DNA of 64,000 bases, from assembly GCA_019636445.1 (NCBI GenBank), contig JAHBXO010000010.1, forward strand, positions 1 through 64,000. The letters are read 5' to 3'. Position numbers and translations under genes: made by a program. This DNA comes from Gemmataceae bacterium. Lineage in GTDB: Bacteria; Planctomycetota; Planctomycetia; Gemmatales; Gemmataceae. Numbering within the stretch: position 1 is the stretch's first letter; each line of letters starts with the position of its first letter. A model generated the notes under the pieces. The model worked only from the letters and a program-made list of their open reading frames with translations, was not told where the DNA came from and made no database searches. Below, one piece after another: positions 48,432 to 58,562 of this stretch.

Positions 48432-51374
48432 ATGGTCACGTCACGTTTCGGCATACTGTTCGTCTTGTCCGCTGTGGGGCTCGCGGCCGCACCCACGCTC
48501 AAGGACCGCCTCCCACGCCTGGCACCACGGGAACCAACCGACGCGGTGAAGACTTTTCGCCTGCGCGACGGGTTCACGATGCAGCCGGTGGCGGTCGAGC
48601 CGCAGGTCGCCAGCCCGGTGGCAGCAGCGTACGACGAGGACGGCCGGCTCTATGTCGTCGAGATGCGCGACTATCCGGAGCCGCACAAGCCGGGCGAGAT
48701 TCCGCTCGGTCGCGTCCGGCTGGTGGAAGACAAGGACGGCGATGGCGTCTACGAGACCGCGACCGTGTTTGCGGAGCACCTGCCGTGGCCAACGGGGATT
48801 GCGTGCTGGGACGGCGGCGTATATGTCACGGCCGCGCCGGACATCTGGTACCTGAAGGACACGACCGGCGACCGCAAGGCCGACGTGAAGCGGAAGGCCT
48901 ACACCGGCTTTGTCGTGAACAACGTCCAGGCGCTCGTCAACGGCCTGCAATGGGGCGTGGACAATCGCATCTACGGCGTGACGGCCGGCAACGGCGGCAG
49001 CATCCGGCCGGGCGACAAGCCCGACGCGAAGCCGATTCCCGTCAGCGGCCGCGACTTCGCGTTCGATCCGCGCACCGGCGCCTTCGAAGCGATCGCCGGC
49101 ACGGCGCAATTCGGCAATGCCTTCGACGACTGGTACAACCGCTTCGTCTGCGCTAACCGCCTCGTCTGCGGGCACGCGATCCTGCCGGCGAGCGCCCTCG
49201 CGCGGAACCCGCACCTCGCCGCGACGAAGATGGTCCACGACTGCGCCGTCGAGGGATCGAGCGAAGTGTTGCCGATGTTCCAGCTCAGCCCCGCCGAGCC
49301 GTGGCGCGTGGTCCGCACCGAACGCTACAAGAAAGACGGCCAGATGCTGCCCGAGAGCGAGATGGTCGCGACCGGCATCTTCACCTCCGGCACCGGCATC
49401 ACGATCTATCGCGGCGATGCCTATCCGAAGGAGTATCGCGGCCAGATGTTCGTCGGCAACGTGGCCGGCAATCTCGTGCATCGCCGCCGACTGAAGCCGA
49501 ACGGCGCGACCTTTTCGGCCGAACGGATCGACGAGAAGTCGGAATTCCTCGCCTCGACCGACAACTGGTTCCGGCCGGTGAACTTCGTGAACGCGCCGGA
49601 TGGAACCTTGCACGTGATCGACATGTATCGCGAAGTCGTCGAGCATCCGTGGTCCATTCCCGAGGACATCAAGAACGAACTGCACATGGACAGCGGCCGG
49701 GACCGCGGTCGCATCTGGCGATTGACGCCGCCGGGATTCAAACGACCCGCTGCTCCGAAGCTCGGCACGGCTACGACGGCGGAACTGGTCGCGACGCTGG
49801 AGAATCCGAACTCCTGGTGGCGGGAGACGGCGCAACGCCTGCTCGTGCAACGGCAGGACAAGTCGGCGGTCGAACCGCTGCGGAAGCTGTTCGCGACGAG
49901 CAAGGAACCGCTGGCACGGCTTCATGCGATGTGGAGTCTGAAAGGCTTGGGAGAACTGAAATCGGAAGAGATCGAGACTGCGCTGAAGTCGGACGTGCAG
50001 GGAGTGCGTCGAACGGGCTTGCAATTCATCGAGGCTGATTCCGCCAAGGTTCGTGAGTTGACCGGCGATCCGGACGCACAGGTGCGATTCGCCGCAGCGC
50101 TCAAACTTGGCGAACTGACCAAACCGAATGCATGGTCCGCAATTGCCCTCGTGAGACTGGCCCTGAGAGATTCGACGGATCCTTGGGTACGAATCGCGAT
50201 TCTGACATCGTCGGCGGAACAATCCGATGCGATTTTTGCCGGTCTAGCCAGTGTGTTTTCGCCGGTCGCGGATGCGCAGCCATTCGAATTGATGTTGCAA
50301 CTGGTCGGCGTGGTCGGAACTCGTGCTCGTGAAGTGGAAATCGAGATCGTCCTGAAGGAGCTGACCGCTGCGAACTTCACCGAAGTCCAGCGCCGTGATC
50401 TGCTCGTGAGCCTGGGCGATGGACTGCTGCGCAAAGGGCGAACGCTGCGAGACGTTCTGCTGATCGTGCCGCACAAGGCATTGTTCACGGCGCTAATCGA
50501 AGCAGCCGCCAAGACCGCCTTCGACCCGAAGGCCACCGAGCGCGAACGCACGCAGTCGATGCTTTTGCTCTCCCATGCCGAATTCACGACGGCCAAGCCG
50601 GTCTTCGAAGCGGTGTTAAACCCGCGCCAGCCGAGCGCCTTGCAACTTGTCGCCGTGCGCGCGATGCGCTCCGCGACCGATCCGGCCATCGCGCCGATCC
50701 TGCTCAATCGCTGGGATACGCTCACTCCGGCAGTGCGCGGCGAAGCGATCACGACGCTCTCGTCCCGCCCGGCGTGGGCCGGCGCGCTGCTCGACGCCGT
50801 CGAGGCCGGCACGGTGGCGCGTGCGCAGATCGATTCGCCGAGGCAGACCGTGCTGAAGAACCACCGCGACACAACTGTGCGAGAGCGGGCCACGAAGCTC
50901 TTCGCGTCCGCCACGTCGAAGGAGCTCGAAGCGGTCCTCGCGAAGTACAAGCCGGCCGCCGACAAGCCGGGCGACGGACCGAAGGGAAAGGAGATCTTCC
51001 GCCGCGACTGCGCGTCGTGCCATCTCGCGGGCAACGTCGGGCAGATCGTCGGCCCGGCCGTCGCCACGTTCAAGGACAAGTCGCCGGGCGAACTGCTGAC
51101 GGCGATCCTCGACCCGAACCGCGAAGTCGATCCGCGGTATCTGAACTACACGCTGAGCCTCGCCGACGGCCGCACGACCTCCGGCATGATCGGCGGCGAA
51201 TCGCCGACGGCCGTGACGCTCAGGCGCGCCGAAGGGGCTTCGGAGATCGTCCTGCGGACGCAGATCGACGAGCTGAAATCGACGAAGCAATCGCTGATGC
51301 CGGAGGGGTTGGAGAAGAAGATCACCGTGGCGGAGATGGCCGACCTGATTGCTTTCCTACGCGACCCGCGATGA
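48432..51374 (+). CDS. PVC-type heme-binding membrane dehydrogenase-like protein
   Basis: A 980-residue exported protein in the order signal peptide, beta-propeller dehydrogenase-like domain (about 35-430, with DGRLYVVEMRDYP and DGDGVYETATVF), HEAT-like helical repeats (about 450-830), and a C-terminal cytochrome c domain with CASCH near residue 860 (FRRDCASCHLAGNVGQIVG). The family occurs almost only in Planctomycetota/Verrucomicrobiota; it is believed to oxidise a sugar or other substrate and pass electrons through the heme. The ATG at 48432 precedes the signal. It converges on the DUF1501 gene with a 22-base gap. Confidence 0.92.
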   Translation: MVTSRFGILFVLSAVGLAAAPTLKDRLPRLAPREPTDAVKTFRLRDGFTMQPVAVEPQVASPVAAAYDEDGRLYVVEMRDYPEPHKPGEIPLGRVRLVEDKDGDGVYETATVFAEHLPWPTGIACWDGGVYVTAAPDIWYLKDTTGDRKADVKRKAYTGFVVNNVQALVNGLQWGVDNRIYGVTAGNGGSIRPGDKPDAKPIPVSGRDFAFDPRTGAFEAIAGTAQFGNAFDDWYNRFVCANRLVCGHAILPASALARNPHLAATKMVHDCAVEGSSEVLPMFQLSPAEPWRVVRTERYKKDGQMLPESEMVATGIFTSGTGITIYRGDAYPKEYRGQMFVGNVAGNLVHRRRLKPNGATFSAERIDEKSEFLASTDNWFRPVNFVNAPDGTLHVIDMYREVVEHPWSIPEDIKNELHMDSGRDRGRIWRLTPPGFKRPAAPKLGTATTAELVATLENPNSWWRETAQRLLVQRQDKSAVEPLRKLFATSKEPLARLHAMWSLKGLGELKSEEIETALKSDVQGVRRTGLQFIEADSAKVRELTGDPDAQVRFAAALKLGELTKPNAWSAIALVRLALRDSTDPWVRIAILTSSAEQSDAIFAGLASVFSPVADAQPFELMLQLVGVVGTRAREVEIEIVLKELTAANFTEVQRRDLLVSLGDGLLRKGRTLRDVLLIVPHKALFTALIEAAAKTAFDPKATERERTQSMLLLSHAEFTTAKPVFEAVLNPRQPSALQLVAVRAMRSATDPAIAPILLNRWDTLTPAVRGEAITTLSSRPAWAGALLDAVEAGTVARAQIDSPRQTVLKNHRDTTVRERATKLFASATSKELEAVLAKYKPAADKPGDGPKGKEIFRRDCASCHLAGNVGQIVGPAVATFKDKSPGELLTAILDPNREVDPRYLNYTLSLADGRTTSGMIGGESPTAVTLRRAEGASEIVLRTQIDELKSTKQSLMPEGLEKKITVAEMADLIAFLRDPR

Positions 51375-51396
51375 GGGTCTTTCCCGTGGCACCCGG

Positions 51397-52881
51397 TCAC
51401 TCCAGAACTTCTTCGCGCACACGGCCGTCGCCGACCGCACGCACCGGTCGCCCCTCGCGGTCCAGGACATGCGAATCGGCATCGTGACCGAGCAGGTGCA
51501 GCGTCGTAGCCAGTAAATCCTTCGGCGACACCGGTGTCTGCTTCACGTCGCCGCCGATCCGGTCGCTCTCGCCGACCACGCGGCCGCGAGCCACGCCGCC
51601 ACCGGCCAGCGCCACCGAATACACCCGCGACCAGTGATCCCGACCGCCGCCGGTCCACTTCGTGTCGATCCGCGGCGTCCGACCATGTTCGCTCAACCAC
51701 AGCACCAACGTCTCGTCGAGGAGGCCGCGTTGCTCCAGATCTTCGATCAGGGCGGGATAGGCGCGATCGAAGCCCGGGAGCAGGTACTCTTTGAGTCGTG
51801 GGAAGTGATTCTGGTGCGTGTCCCAGGCACAGTTGCCGAACTGCCCGTAACCGTCCCAGAAGACCGTGACGAACTTGCACCCGGCTTCAACCAACCGCCG
51901 GGCGGCGAGGCAGGACTGACCGAACAGCGTCATGCCGTAACGTTCCCGGAGTTGCAGCGGTTCGCGGGCGATATCCAGCGCCTGGCGCATCTTGCTCGAC
52001 GTGAGAAGGTGGTACGCCTGGGCACGCTGATGTTCGACGACACCCGCGGTCAGCGGTCCATCCAATCGGGATCGGGCGTAGTCGAGTTGGTTCAAGAGCG
52101 AGCGTCGCAAGTTCAATCGTTCGATGGGAACATCGGGCAGCGCATCGCCACCCGCGCTGATCGAGAACCGCCCCCCGGGCAGCGTTCCGCCGAACGGGTC
52201 GTGGAATCGCTTCTTCTGATCCTGCGTGTAAATGGGCACCTCGTGCGTGCCGCGGCCGTCGAAGTCCGTCCAGACCGGGTCGTGCGCCTGACCCAGAAAC
52301 GCGGCGAACGGCCCGGCGTTGACCAGGAGGTCGGTCTTCGAGTTCAGCATCCACGGCAAGGCGACATTCCGCGGTTCGGCCCGTTCACCGGGTGAACGAC
52401 GAGCTTCGAGATGATCGACCACGGAGCCAATGAACGGCCAGTGCCGGGAATCGCGCGGCCGCGCCTCCAGGTCCGGGGTGTAGGTCGGCATGCCGGTGAC
52501 GGCGTAGGCAACGCCATGGACCGGGTACGGGTGTGTCACGGACCGAACGACAGTGATCCGGTCGGCGATCGATGCGACGCGAGGCAGGCGGTCGCACACA
52601 CGCAGACCGGGCACGCGCGTTGGGATGCTGCCCAGTTCGCCGCGGACCTCGGCGGGGGCGTCGGGCTTCGGGTCGAACGTCTCGTGCTGCGAAGGCGAGC
52701 CGTAGGGAAAGAGCAGGATGCACGCCTTCGCCTTGCCTCCGCCGCGAGTGAGTTGTTTGCCGCCCCGCGCGACGGAATCGGCGAGCGAGGTGCCGAAGAG
52801 ACTCAGCCCACCCAGGCGCAGCAGTTCGCGGCGGGTCAAGCCATCGCACAGTCGGTGGGCGTTGCCGAGGATGGAGAGCAA
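51397..52881 (-). CDS. DUF1501 protein, exported
   Basis: A 494-residue alkaline-phosphatase-superfamily-like DUF1501 protein. No ATG gives a proper N-terminus; TTG at 52881, preceded by GGGAG at good spacing, gives MLSILGNAHRLCDGLTRREL, the usual start of the family, whose TRREL is the twin-arginine-like motif. The C-terminal part has LWLSEHGRTPRIDTKWTGGGRDHW, a metal-ligand-like stretch. It is typical of planctomycetes next to cytochrome genes. Function unknown. Confidence 0.9.
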   Translation of the reverse strand: MLSILGNAHRLCDGLTRRELLRLGGLSLFGTSLADSVARGGKQLTRGGGKAKACILLFPYGSPSQHETFDPKPDAPAEVRGELGSIPTRVPGLRVCDRLPRVASIADRITVVRSVTHPYPVHGVAYAVTGMPTYTPDLEARPRDSRHWPFIGSVVDHLEARRSPGERAEPRNVALPWMLNSKTDLLVNAGPFAAFLGQAHDPVWTDFDGRGTHEVPIYTQDQKKRFHDPFGGTLPGGRFSISAGGDALPDVPIERLNLRRSLLNQLDYARSRLDGPLTAGVVEHQRAQAYHLLTSSKMRQALDIAREPLQLRERYGMTLFGQSCLAARRLVEAGCKFVTVFWDGYGQFGNCAWDTHQNHFPRLKEYLLPGFDRAYPALIEDLEQRGLLDETLVLWLSEHGRTPRIDTKWTGGGRDHWSRVYSVALAGGGVARGRVVGESDRIGGDVKQTPVSPKDLLATTLHLLGHDADSHVLDREGRPVRAVGDGRVREEVLE

Positions 52882-53065
52882 AGCCGATCTCCCAAAAAGA
52901 TGCCGCCATTCTACCCGATTGTGAAGGCATCGATGAATTCGAATTCGCGGTGGGTCGCGATTCCTCATACCATGCGAAGGAGGACGGTCGAACCGACCCG
53001 TGGCGTTGTTGGTTCGCAGACTCTCGTGTAGTGCCAATGACGAGTCCACCTTCGGGAACCGAGAC

Positions 53066-53875
53066 ATGAAACACACGCTCGCACTGGTCGCAGCACTGTT
53101 CGTCGTTCCGCTGGCCGCGGTTCGCGCCGACGAGCCGGTGAAGCTTCCGCCCAAAGCGAAGTTCCATCTCTTCCTGCTCATCGGTCAATCGAACATGGCC
53201 GGTCGAGGCACGCTCGAAGTGCAGGATCGGAAGCCGCATCCGCGCGTGCTGATGCTCAACAAAGCGGGCCGGTGGGCACCGGCCGTCGATCCGCTGCACT
53301 TCGATAAGCCGGTCGCCGGTGTCGGCCTCGGCAAGACCTTCGGGCAGATCCTCGCGGAGGCGAATCCCGACGCGACCATCGGCCTCATCCCGTGCGCGGT
53401 CGGCGGATCGCCGATCGATAGCTGGAAGCCGAAGGCCTTCTACAAGCCCACGAACAGCCATCCTTGGGACGACGCGATGCGCCGGGCGAAGCTGGCGCTC
53501 GAAGCCGGCGAATTGAAGGCGATGCTCTGGCATCAGGGAGAATCGGACGCGACGCCGGAACTGTCGAAAACCTACGAAGCCAAGCTGCACGACCTCATCC
53601 GGAGACTGCGAATCGAACTCCAGTCTCCCGAGCTGCCGTTCGTCGCGGGTCAGATGGGGAAGTTCGACGATCGGCCGTGGGACGACGCCCACAATCGGGT
53701 CGACAAAGCCCATCGCGAACTGCCGCAGCATGTGAAGCACACGGCCTTCGTGAGTGCCGAGGGGCTGAAGCACAAAGGGGACAAGGTCCACTTCGATGCC
53801 GCGTCGTATCGCGAATTGGGGAAACGGTACGCGGACGCCTATCAGAAACTGACCAAAAAGGAGGCCAAGCCATGA
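53066..53875 (+). CDS. SGNH esterase (sialate-O-acetylesterase-like)
   Basis: A 269-residue secreted SASA-type protein: signal peptide ending near VRADEP, LIGQSNMAGRG as the nucleophile block, IPCAVGGSPIDSW, WHQGESD and HFDAASYRELGKRYA, where the catalytic histidine lies. All four blocks are intact, the most canonical of the window's SASA genes. Its stop overlaps the start of the FGE-like gene (ATGA). Read away from the DUF1501 gene. Confidence 0.92.
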   Translation: MKHTLALVAALFVVPLAAVRADEPVKLPPKAKFHLFLLIGQSNMAGRGTLEVQDRKPHPRVLMLNKAGRWAPAVDPLHFDKPVAGVGLGKTFGQILAEANPDATIGLIPCAVGGSPIDSWKPKAFYKPTNSHPWDDAMRRAKLALEAGELKAMLWHQGESDATPELSKTYEAKLHDLIRRLRIELQSPELPFVAGQMGKFDDRPWDDAHNRVDKAHRELPQHVKHTAFVSAEGLKHKGDKVHFDAASYRELGKRYADAYQKLTKKEAKP

Positions 53876-54951
53876 ATCGCTTACTCGCACTACTCGTCGC
53901 GTTCCTCGCCGCGCCGTTGGCCTCGCCGCACGCGGCCGAGCCGAAGCTGGGAGAATCAAAAAAGGTTGACCTCGGCGACGGCGTCGCGTTGGAAGTCGTG
54001 TACTTGCCGCCCGGCGAGTTCATGATGGGGAGCACGCCGGAGGAGAAGAAGTGGGCCACCGGCATCGAAGGCGGCGCGCAATCGGGAACGGAACGTGAAT
54101 CGTACGAGGGCTTGCAGCCCCGCCTGACACGCGTGAAGCACGGCGTGTGGATGGGTCGAACGGAAGTCAGCGTCGGGCAGTTCCGGCGATTCATCAGCGA
54201 GAGCAAGTACGTCACCGATGCGGAGAAACCCGAGGGGAAGACGCAGGTCTTCGACCCGGCGTGGGATGGCTATCGCCTGACGACGAACGTGGTGCATCCG
54301 TGGAAGCCGATGCCGGGCAAGAGCTGGCGCGATCCGAACTGGGCGTTCCCGAACCGCGATGTCTTCCCGGTCGTGTGCGTGAGTTACAACGACATGAACG
54401 CCTTCGGCCGATGGCTGACGGAGCGGGAGCGCAAGGCCGGTCGGTTGCCGGAAGGGCTTGAGTATCGCCTGCCGACGGAGGCCGAGTGGGAGTACGGATG
54501 CCGCGGCGGCAGCAAGGAGAGCCGCTATTTCTGGTGGGGGAACGAACTCGAAGACGGCGAAGGCCGGTTGAACATTTCCGCAATCGACTTCCTGCCGAAC
54601 CGCAAGAAGACGTGGCCGCTCGGCAAGGCTCCGTGGAGCGACGGGTTCGCATTCGTCTCGCCGGTGGACCACTATGGCGAGAAGGGCCGCAACGGGTTCG
54701 GCCTCGCCGACATGTGCGGCGGCGTGTGGGAATTCGTGATCGATCACTTCGACCCGAAGGGCGGGCACGAAGAGATCCACTACGAGAACGCGGAGAAGCG
54801 GACCGTGGTTCGGCCAGTCTGCCGAGGGGGAAACTACTTCGACGTACCGGGCAATGCGCGCTGCGCCGTACGGCTCGGCATCGCGGGCGTATCTTATTCC
54901 GACTCCCGCGATGGCTTCCGCATCTGCCTGGGACGGGTGGTGCCCCGATAA
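53872..54951 (+). CDS. FGE-sulfatase-domain (SUMF1-family) protein, exported, lacking one FGE cysteine
   Basis: A 359-residue secreted protein of the formylglycine-generating-enzyme superfamily, with EYRLPTEAEWEYGCRGG, GLADMCGGVWEFVID and RGGNYFDVPGNARCAVR. In true FGE the two catalytic cysteines follow RGGS with five-residue spacing; here the first is replaced by Asp and only the later Cys remains. It is therefore probably not the enzyme that activates the sulfatases nearby but a substrate-binding or other C-type-lectin-like member. Signal peptide ends near SPHAAEP. AAGGAGG precedes the start, which overlaps the esterase stop. Confidence 0.88.
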   Translation: MNRLLALLVAFLAAPLASPHAAEPKLGESKKVDLGDGVALEVVYLPPGEFMMGSTPEEKKWATGIEGGAQSGTERESYEGLQPRLTRVKHGVWMGRTEVSVGQFRRFISESKYVTDAEKPEGKTQVFDPAWDGYRLTTNVVHPWKPMPGKSWRDPNWAFPNRDVFPVVCVSYNDMNAFGRWLTERERKAGRLPEGLEYRLPTEAEWEYGCRGGSKESRYFWWGNELEDGEGRLNISAIDFLPNRKKTWPLGKAPWSDGFAFVSPVDHYGEKGRNGFGLADMCGGVWEFVIDHFDPKGGHEEIHYENAEKRTVVRPVCRGGNYFDVPGNARCAVRLGIAGVSYSDSRDGFRICLGRVVPR

Positions 54952-55024
54952 CCTGATATCACGGTACGACGCGATCCGATTCGGTGCAAAAGACTTCTCC
55001 CGACACTCCGAGAGGCGGTGTGAG

Positions 55025-57544
55025 GTGATTCGTTCGCTCGTCCTCCTGCTGCTCGCCAACTTGCCGCTGACCGCCGCGCCGCCCACGATCGAACTGGCGG
55101 ACGGCGGAAAGGCCCGGCACCAGATCATCGTGGCCGAGAAAGCCGCGAAGCAAACCCGAGCGAACGCGGCCACGCTGGCGGATCAGCTCGGAGCGATCAG
55201 CGGCGCGAAGTTCGAGGTCGCTACGGGCGACGGCACCACCGGCATCGCGTTCGGCTCCATCACGGACTTCCCGACGCTCACTCTCGGCGTCGACTTCCAA
55301 CCCCGGCAAACGACCCGCCGCGAGGAGTACCTGCTTCGCACGCATCCAAAGGGGTTGTACCTCATCGGCGCGACCGATCTCGGCGCGCAACATGCGATGT
55401 GGGATCTTCTTCACCGCGTCGGCTATCGGCAGTTCTTCCCCGGCAAGACATGGGAAGTCGTGCCGAGTGTGCCGAAGCTCTCCATCAGCGTGGATGCGAC
55501 TTCCGCGCCGAGCTACCACAGCCGGCGCATCTGGTACGGGTACGGAGCGTGGGACTACGCCAAGGAACCATACCGCGACTGGTGCGAGAAGAACCGCACG
55601 GCCAGCGGCGTGGATCTGAATACCGGCCACGCCTACGACGGCCTCGTGAGCGGGTTGAAGGTCGAGTTCGAGAGAAACCCGGATTGGTGGCCGATGCTCA
55701 AGGGCGAACGGAAGCCCGTGCGGAACCCGAAGCCGTGCCTCGGCAACCCGGCCGTTCGCGAAGCCCTCGTTCGGCAATCGCTCAAGAAGTTCGACGCGAA
55801 CCCGAACATCGACAGCATCTCCGTGGACCCAAGCGACGGCGGCGGCTGGTGCGAGTGCCCGAAGTGCGCGAAGCTTGGCAGCGTCACCGATCAGGCGATC
55901 ACGCTGGCGAACGAAGTGGCTGAGGCCCTGGAGAAGAAGGCTCCCGGACGGTTGGTCGGCATCTACGCCTACAACTATCACTCGCCGCCACCAAGCGTCG
56001 CGGTGCACCCGAACGTCGTCGTCAGCGTCGCCACCGCGTTCATCAAGGGCGGACAGACGCTCGACGAAATCCTGAACGGCTGGGCCGCGAAGAAGACCAC
56101 GCTCGGCATCCGGGAATACTACAGCGTGAACGTGTGGGACCGCGACCTGCCCGGCCACACTCGCGGCGGAAATCTCGCCTACCTCCAGCGAACGATTCCG
56201 GAGTTTCACACGAAGGGCGCCCGCTTCATGTCCGCGGAGAGCAGCGATAACTGGGGGCCGAACGGCCTGGGTTACTACTTCGCGAGCCGGATGCTCTGGG
56301 ATGTAAACGAAGCGAAGAACAAGGATGCGATCGTCGCCGATTTTCTGGAGAAGGCGTTCGGTCGGGCAAAGGAACCGATGGCGGAGTTCTATCGACAGAT
56401 CGACGGTGCGAATCCGCACCTCGTCGCGGACGACCAACTCGCCCGCATGTATCGGGCACTCGACGCCGCCCGGAAACTCGCCGACACGCCGGCGGTCCGG
56501 AAACGGCTCGACGACCTGACTCTCTACACCCGGTACGTGTCGCTGTATCAGCGATACGCCATGTCCGAACCGAAGAATCGGCAGGCGACTTTCGAGGACG
56601 TGATCCGCTTCGCGTATCGGATGCGAACGACGATGATGATCCACTCGCTTGCCCTGTACCGGGATCTGCCGAATCGGGATAAGACCGTCACGGTTCCGAG
56701 CGATGCGAAGTTCAACGTACCTGCCGGCAGGAATCCGTGGAAGAACGATGAGCCGTTCGCGACCACCGACATCGCGCAGTTCGTCACCGACGGCCTCGCG
56801 AACCACAAACCCGTCGAACTCGATTTCAAGCCGGTCGCGTACGGCGGCGACCTCGTTCCGATCGCCAAACTCAAACCGCCGACCGACAAGCCTCCGGGCG
56901 AGTTTGGCATAGGTCGCGGTGTTCAGACCTTTCACACATTCACCGGGAAGGCCGAGACATTGGAATTGAAGATTACCGGCGGCCTGATCGCGCACTACCG
57001 CGACCGGGGCAACGTGAAGATCGAAGTTTGGAAGCTCGGCGGAGCGAGCCAGACCGGCGAGAAGGAGACACTTGTGGCGACCGACAGGAGTACGCCCCCG
57101 GATGGCAAGGAGTACACGGTGAAGCTGCCGTTGAAGGAAGCGGGCGTGTACAAGGTGACGATCAGCGATGGGCAGGATCGCACGAGCGTTGTGTGGCCGA
57201 CCGGGCTGCCGCAGGTGGTCCTCTCGACGCAAGATCAACCGATTAACAAGACGTACACGCAGTGGATGGCGTACTTCTACGTGCCGAAGGGGACGAAGGT
57301 CATCGGTTTCTTCGGCGGGGAGCACGGCGAGATTCGCGACAGCGAGGACCGACCTCAATTCTGGCTGAACGGCCGGGCGAACGGTTTCTACAGCTGTGCC
57401 GTACCGGAAGGGCAGGACGGCAAAGTGTGGAAGGTTCGGTTCGTCCGTGGCACGTTGCGGATGCTCACCGTACCGCCGAGCTTCGCCCGCACGCCGCAGG
57501 AATTGCTGCTACCGAAGGAAGTGGTCGAAAAGGACGCGAAGTAG
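55025..57544 (+). CDS. DUF4838 family secreted protein
   Basis: An 839-residue exported protein. The start is GTG at 55025, after GAGAGG, giving the signal IRSLVLLLLANLPLTAAPP. An N-terminal GH67/GH20-like alpha/beta domain (GLYLIGATDLGAQHAMWDLL) is followed by the DUF4838 barrel with the cysteine cluster WCECPKCA (about residue 280), and a C-terminal beta-sandwich. The family is associated with polysaccharide degradation, and a carbohydrate-active role is inferred. It lies 73 bases after the FGE-like gene, so both may be transcribed with the esterase. Confidence 0.88.
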   Translation: MIRSLVLLLLANLPLTAAPPTIELADGGKARHQIIVAEKAAKQTRANAATLADQLGAISGAKFEVATGDGTTGIAFGSITDFPTLTLGVDFQPRQTTRREEYLLRTHPKGLYLIGATDLGAQHAMWDLLHRVGYRQFFPGKTWEVVPSVPKLSISVDATSAPSYHSRRIWYGYGAWDYAKEPYRDWCEKNRTASGVDLNTGHAYDGLVSGLKVEFERNPDWWPMLKGERKPVRNPKPCLGNPAVREALVRQSLKKFDANPNIDSISVDPSDGGGWCECPKCAKLGSVTDQAITLANEVAEALEKKAPGRLVGIYAYNYHSPPPSVAVHPNVVVSVATAFIKGGQTLDEILNGWAAKKTTLGIREYYSVNVWDRDLPGHTRGGNLAYLQRTIPEFHTKGARFMSAESSDNWGPNGLGYYFASRMLWDVNEAKNKDAIVADFLEKAFGRAKEPMAEFYRQIDGANPHLVADDQLARMYRALDAARKLADTPAVRKRLDDLTLYTRYVSLYQRYAMSEPKNRQATFEDVIRFAYRMRTTMMIHSLALYRDLPNRDKTVTVPSDAKFNVPAGRNPWKNDEPFATTDIAQFVTDGLANHKPVELDFKPVAYGGDLVPIAKLKPPTDKPPGEFGIGRGVQTFHTFTGKAETLELKITGGLIAHYRDRGNVKIEVWKLGGASQTGEKETLVATDRSTPPDGKEYTVKLPLKEAGVYKVTISDGQDRTSVVWPTGLPQVVLSTQDQPINKTYTQWMAYFYVPKGTKVIGFFGGEHGEIRDSEDRPQFWLNGRANGFYSCAVPEGQDGKVWKVRFVRGTLRMLTVPPSFARTPQELLLPKEVVEKDAK

Positions 57545-57689
57545 AACTCGCGGGCGCGACCATCGAGTCTGACATCATCGATGATACAAGACTGGATTTC
57601 ACAAGACTTCTGACTCATCGGCCAATCCGGCTTGTAAAACGGAACGGTCGGCGGAGCCTCTCGCCCAAACATTGCGGAGTCCGTGTTCC

Positions 57690-58556
57690 ATGCCCCTGTT
57701 CGGCGCGCATCTGTCCATCGCCGGCGGTTATCACAAGGCCATCGACTCCGCCGTCGCGCTGGGGATGGAGACGGTCCAGCTCTTCACCTCCAGCCCGTCG
57801 CAGTGGAGCCGCAAGCCGATCACGACTGCGGAGATCGCTGATTTTCAAAAGGCCCTCAAGGCCTCGAAGCTGAAGTTCCCGACGGCGCACGATTCGTACC
57901 TCATCAACCTCGCCGCGCCGGACGAGGCGCTCTACCGACGGTCGATCGCGTCGTTCGCGGACGAACTGGACCGCGCCGCGGCGCTGGGGCTGACGTATCT
58001 CGTCACGCATCCCGGTTCGCATGTCGGATCGGGGGAAGAGGCCGGATTGGAGAAGGTCGCGGCAGCGCTCGACGAGGTGCTGGCATCCCGGCCCGATTGC
58101 CCCGTGACGATCCTGCTGGAGACCACCGCCGGGCAGGGGAGCAGCCTCGGCGCGAAGTTCGAGCACCTCGCCTACTTGCTGGAGACCGTGAAGGAACCGA
58201 AACGGCTCGGCGTCTGCCTCGACACCTGCCACGTCTTTGCGGCCGGGTACGCGCTCGGCACCAATGCGGAGTACGACGCCACGTTCCAGGAATTCGACCG
58301 CGTCGTCGGGCTGAAGTGGCTCAAGCTTTTCCACGTCAACGACAGCGTCAAGCCGCTGGGCAGCCGCGTCGATCGTCACGCCGGCCTGGGCTTGGGGAAG
58401 ATTGGCCTCGGTGCGTTCCGCCGGCTGGTGGCCGATCCGCGATTCGCGAAGAAGCCGATGATTCTCGAAACGCCGAAGGAGGCTGACGACGGCACCGAAA
58501 TGGACCCGGTGAACCTCGGCATCCTGCGCTCGTTCCGCGAAAACACCGGCCGATGA
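57690..58556 (+). CDS. nfo: Deoxyribonuclease IV (endonuclease IV, AP endonuclease)
   Basis: A 288-residue DNA repair enzyme that cuts 5' of abasic sites. The trinuclear zinc ligands are visible in GAHLSIAGG, HPGSH, LETTAGQG, LDTCHVFAAGY, HVNDS, SRVDRHAG and ILETPK. Length is normal. The ATG at 57690 starts the GAHLSIAGG core, with GGAG about ten bases before it. The gene ends six bases before the convergent LOG-family gene. It is unrelated to the glycan genes to its left. Confidence 0.96.
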   Translation: MPLFGAHLSIAGGYHKAIDSAVALGMETVQLFTSSPSQWSRKPITTAEIADFQKALKASKLKFPTAHDSYLINLAAPDEALYRRSIASFADELDRAAALGLTYLVTHPGSHVGSGEEAGLEKVAAALDEVLASRPDCPVTILLETTAGQGSSLGAKFEHLAYLLETVKEPKRLGVCLDTCHVFAAGYALGTNAEYDATFQEFDRVVGLKWLKLFHVNDSVKPLGSRVDRHAGLGLGKIGLGAFRRLVADPRFAKKPMILETPKEADDGTEMDPVNLGILRSFRENTGR

Positions 58557-58562
58557 ACCCGT

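Noticed and set aside
53872..54951. Calling this gene the formylglycine-generating enzyme for the sulfatases
   Set aside because: The first of the two catalytic cysteines is replaced by Asp.
54959..57358. 799-codon minus-strand frame opposite the DUF4838 gene
   Set aside because: Low-information antisense translation without a ribosome site or family features.
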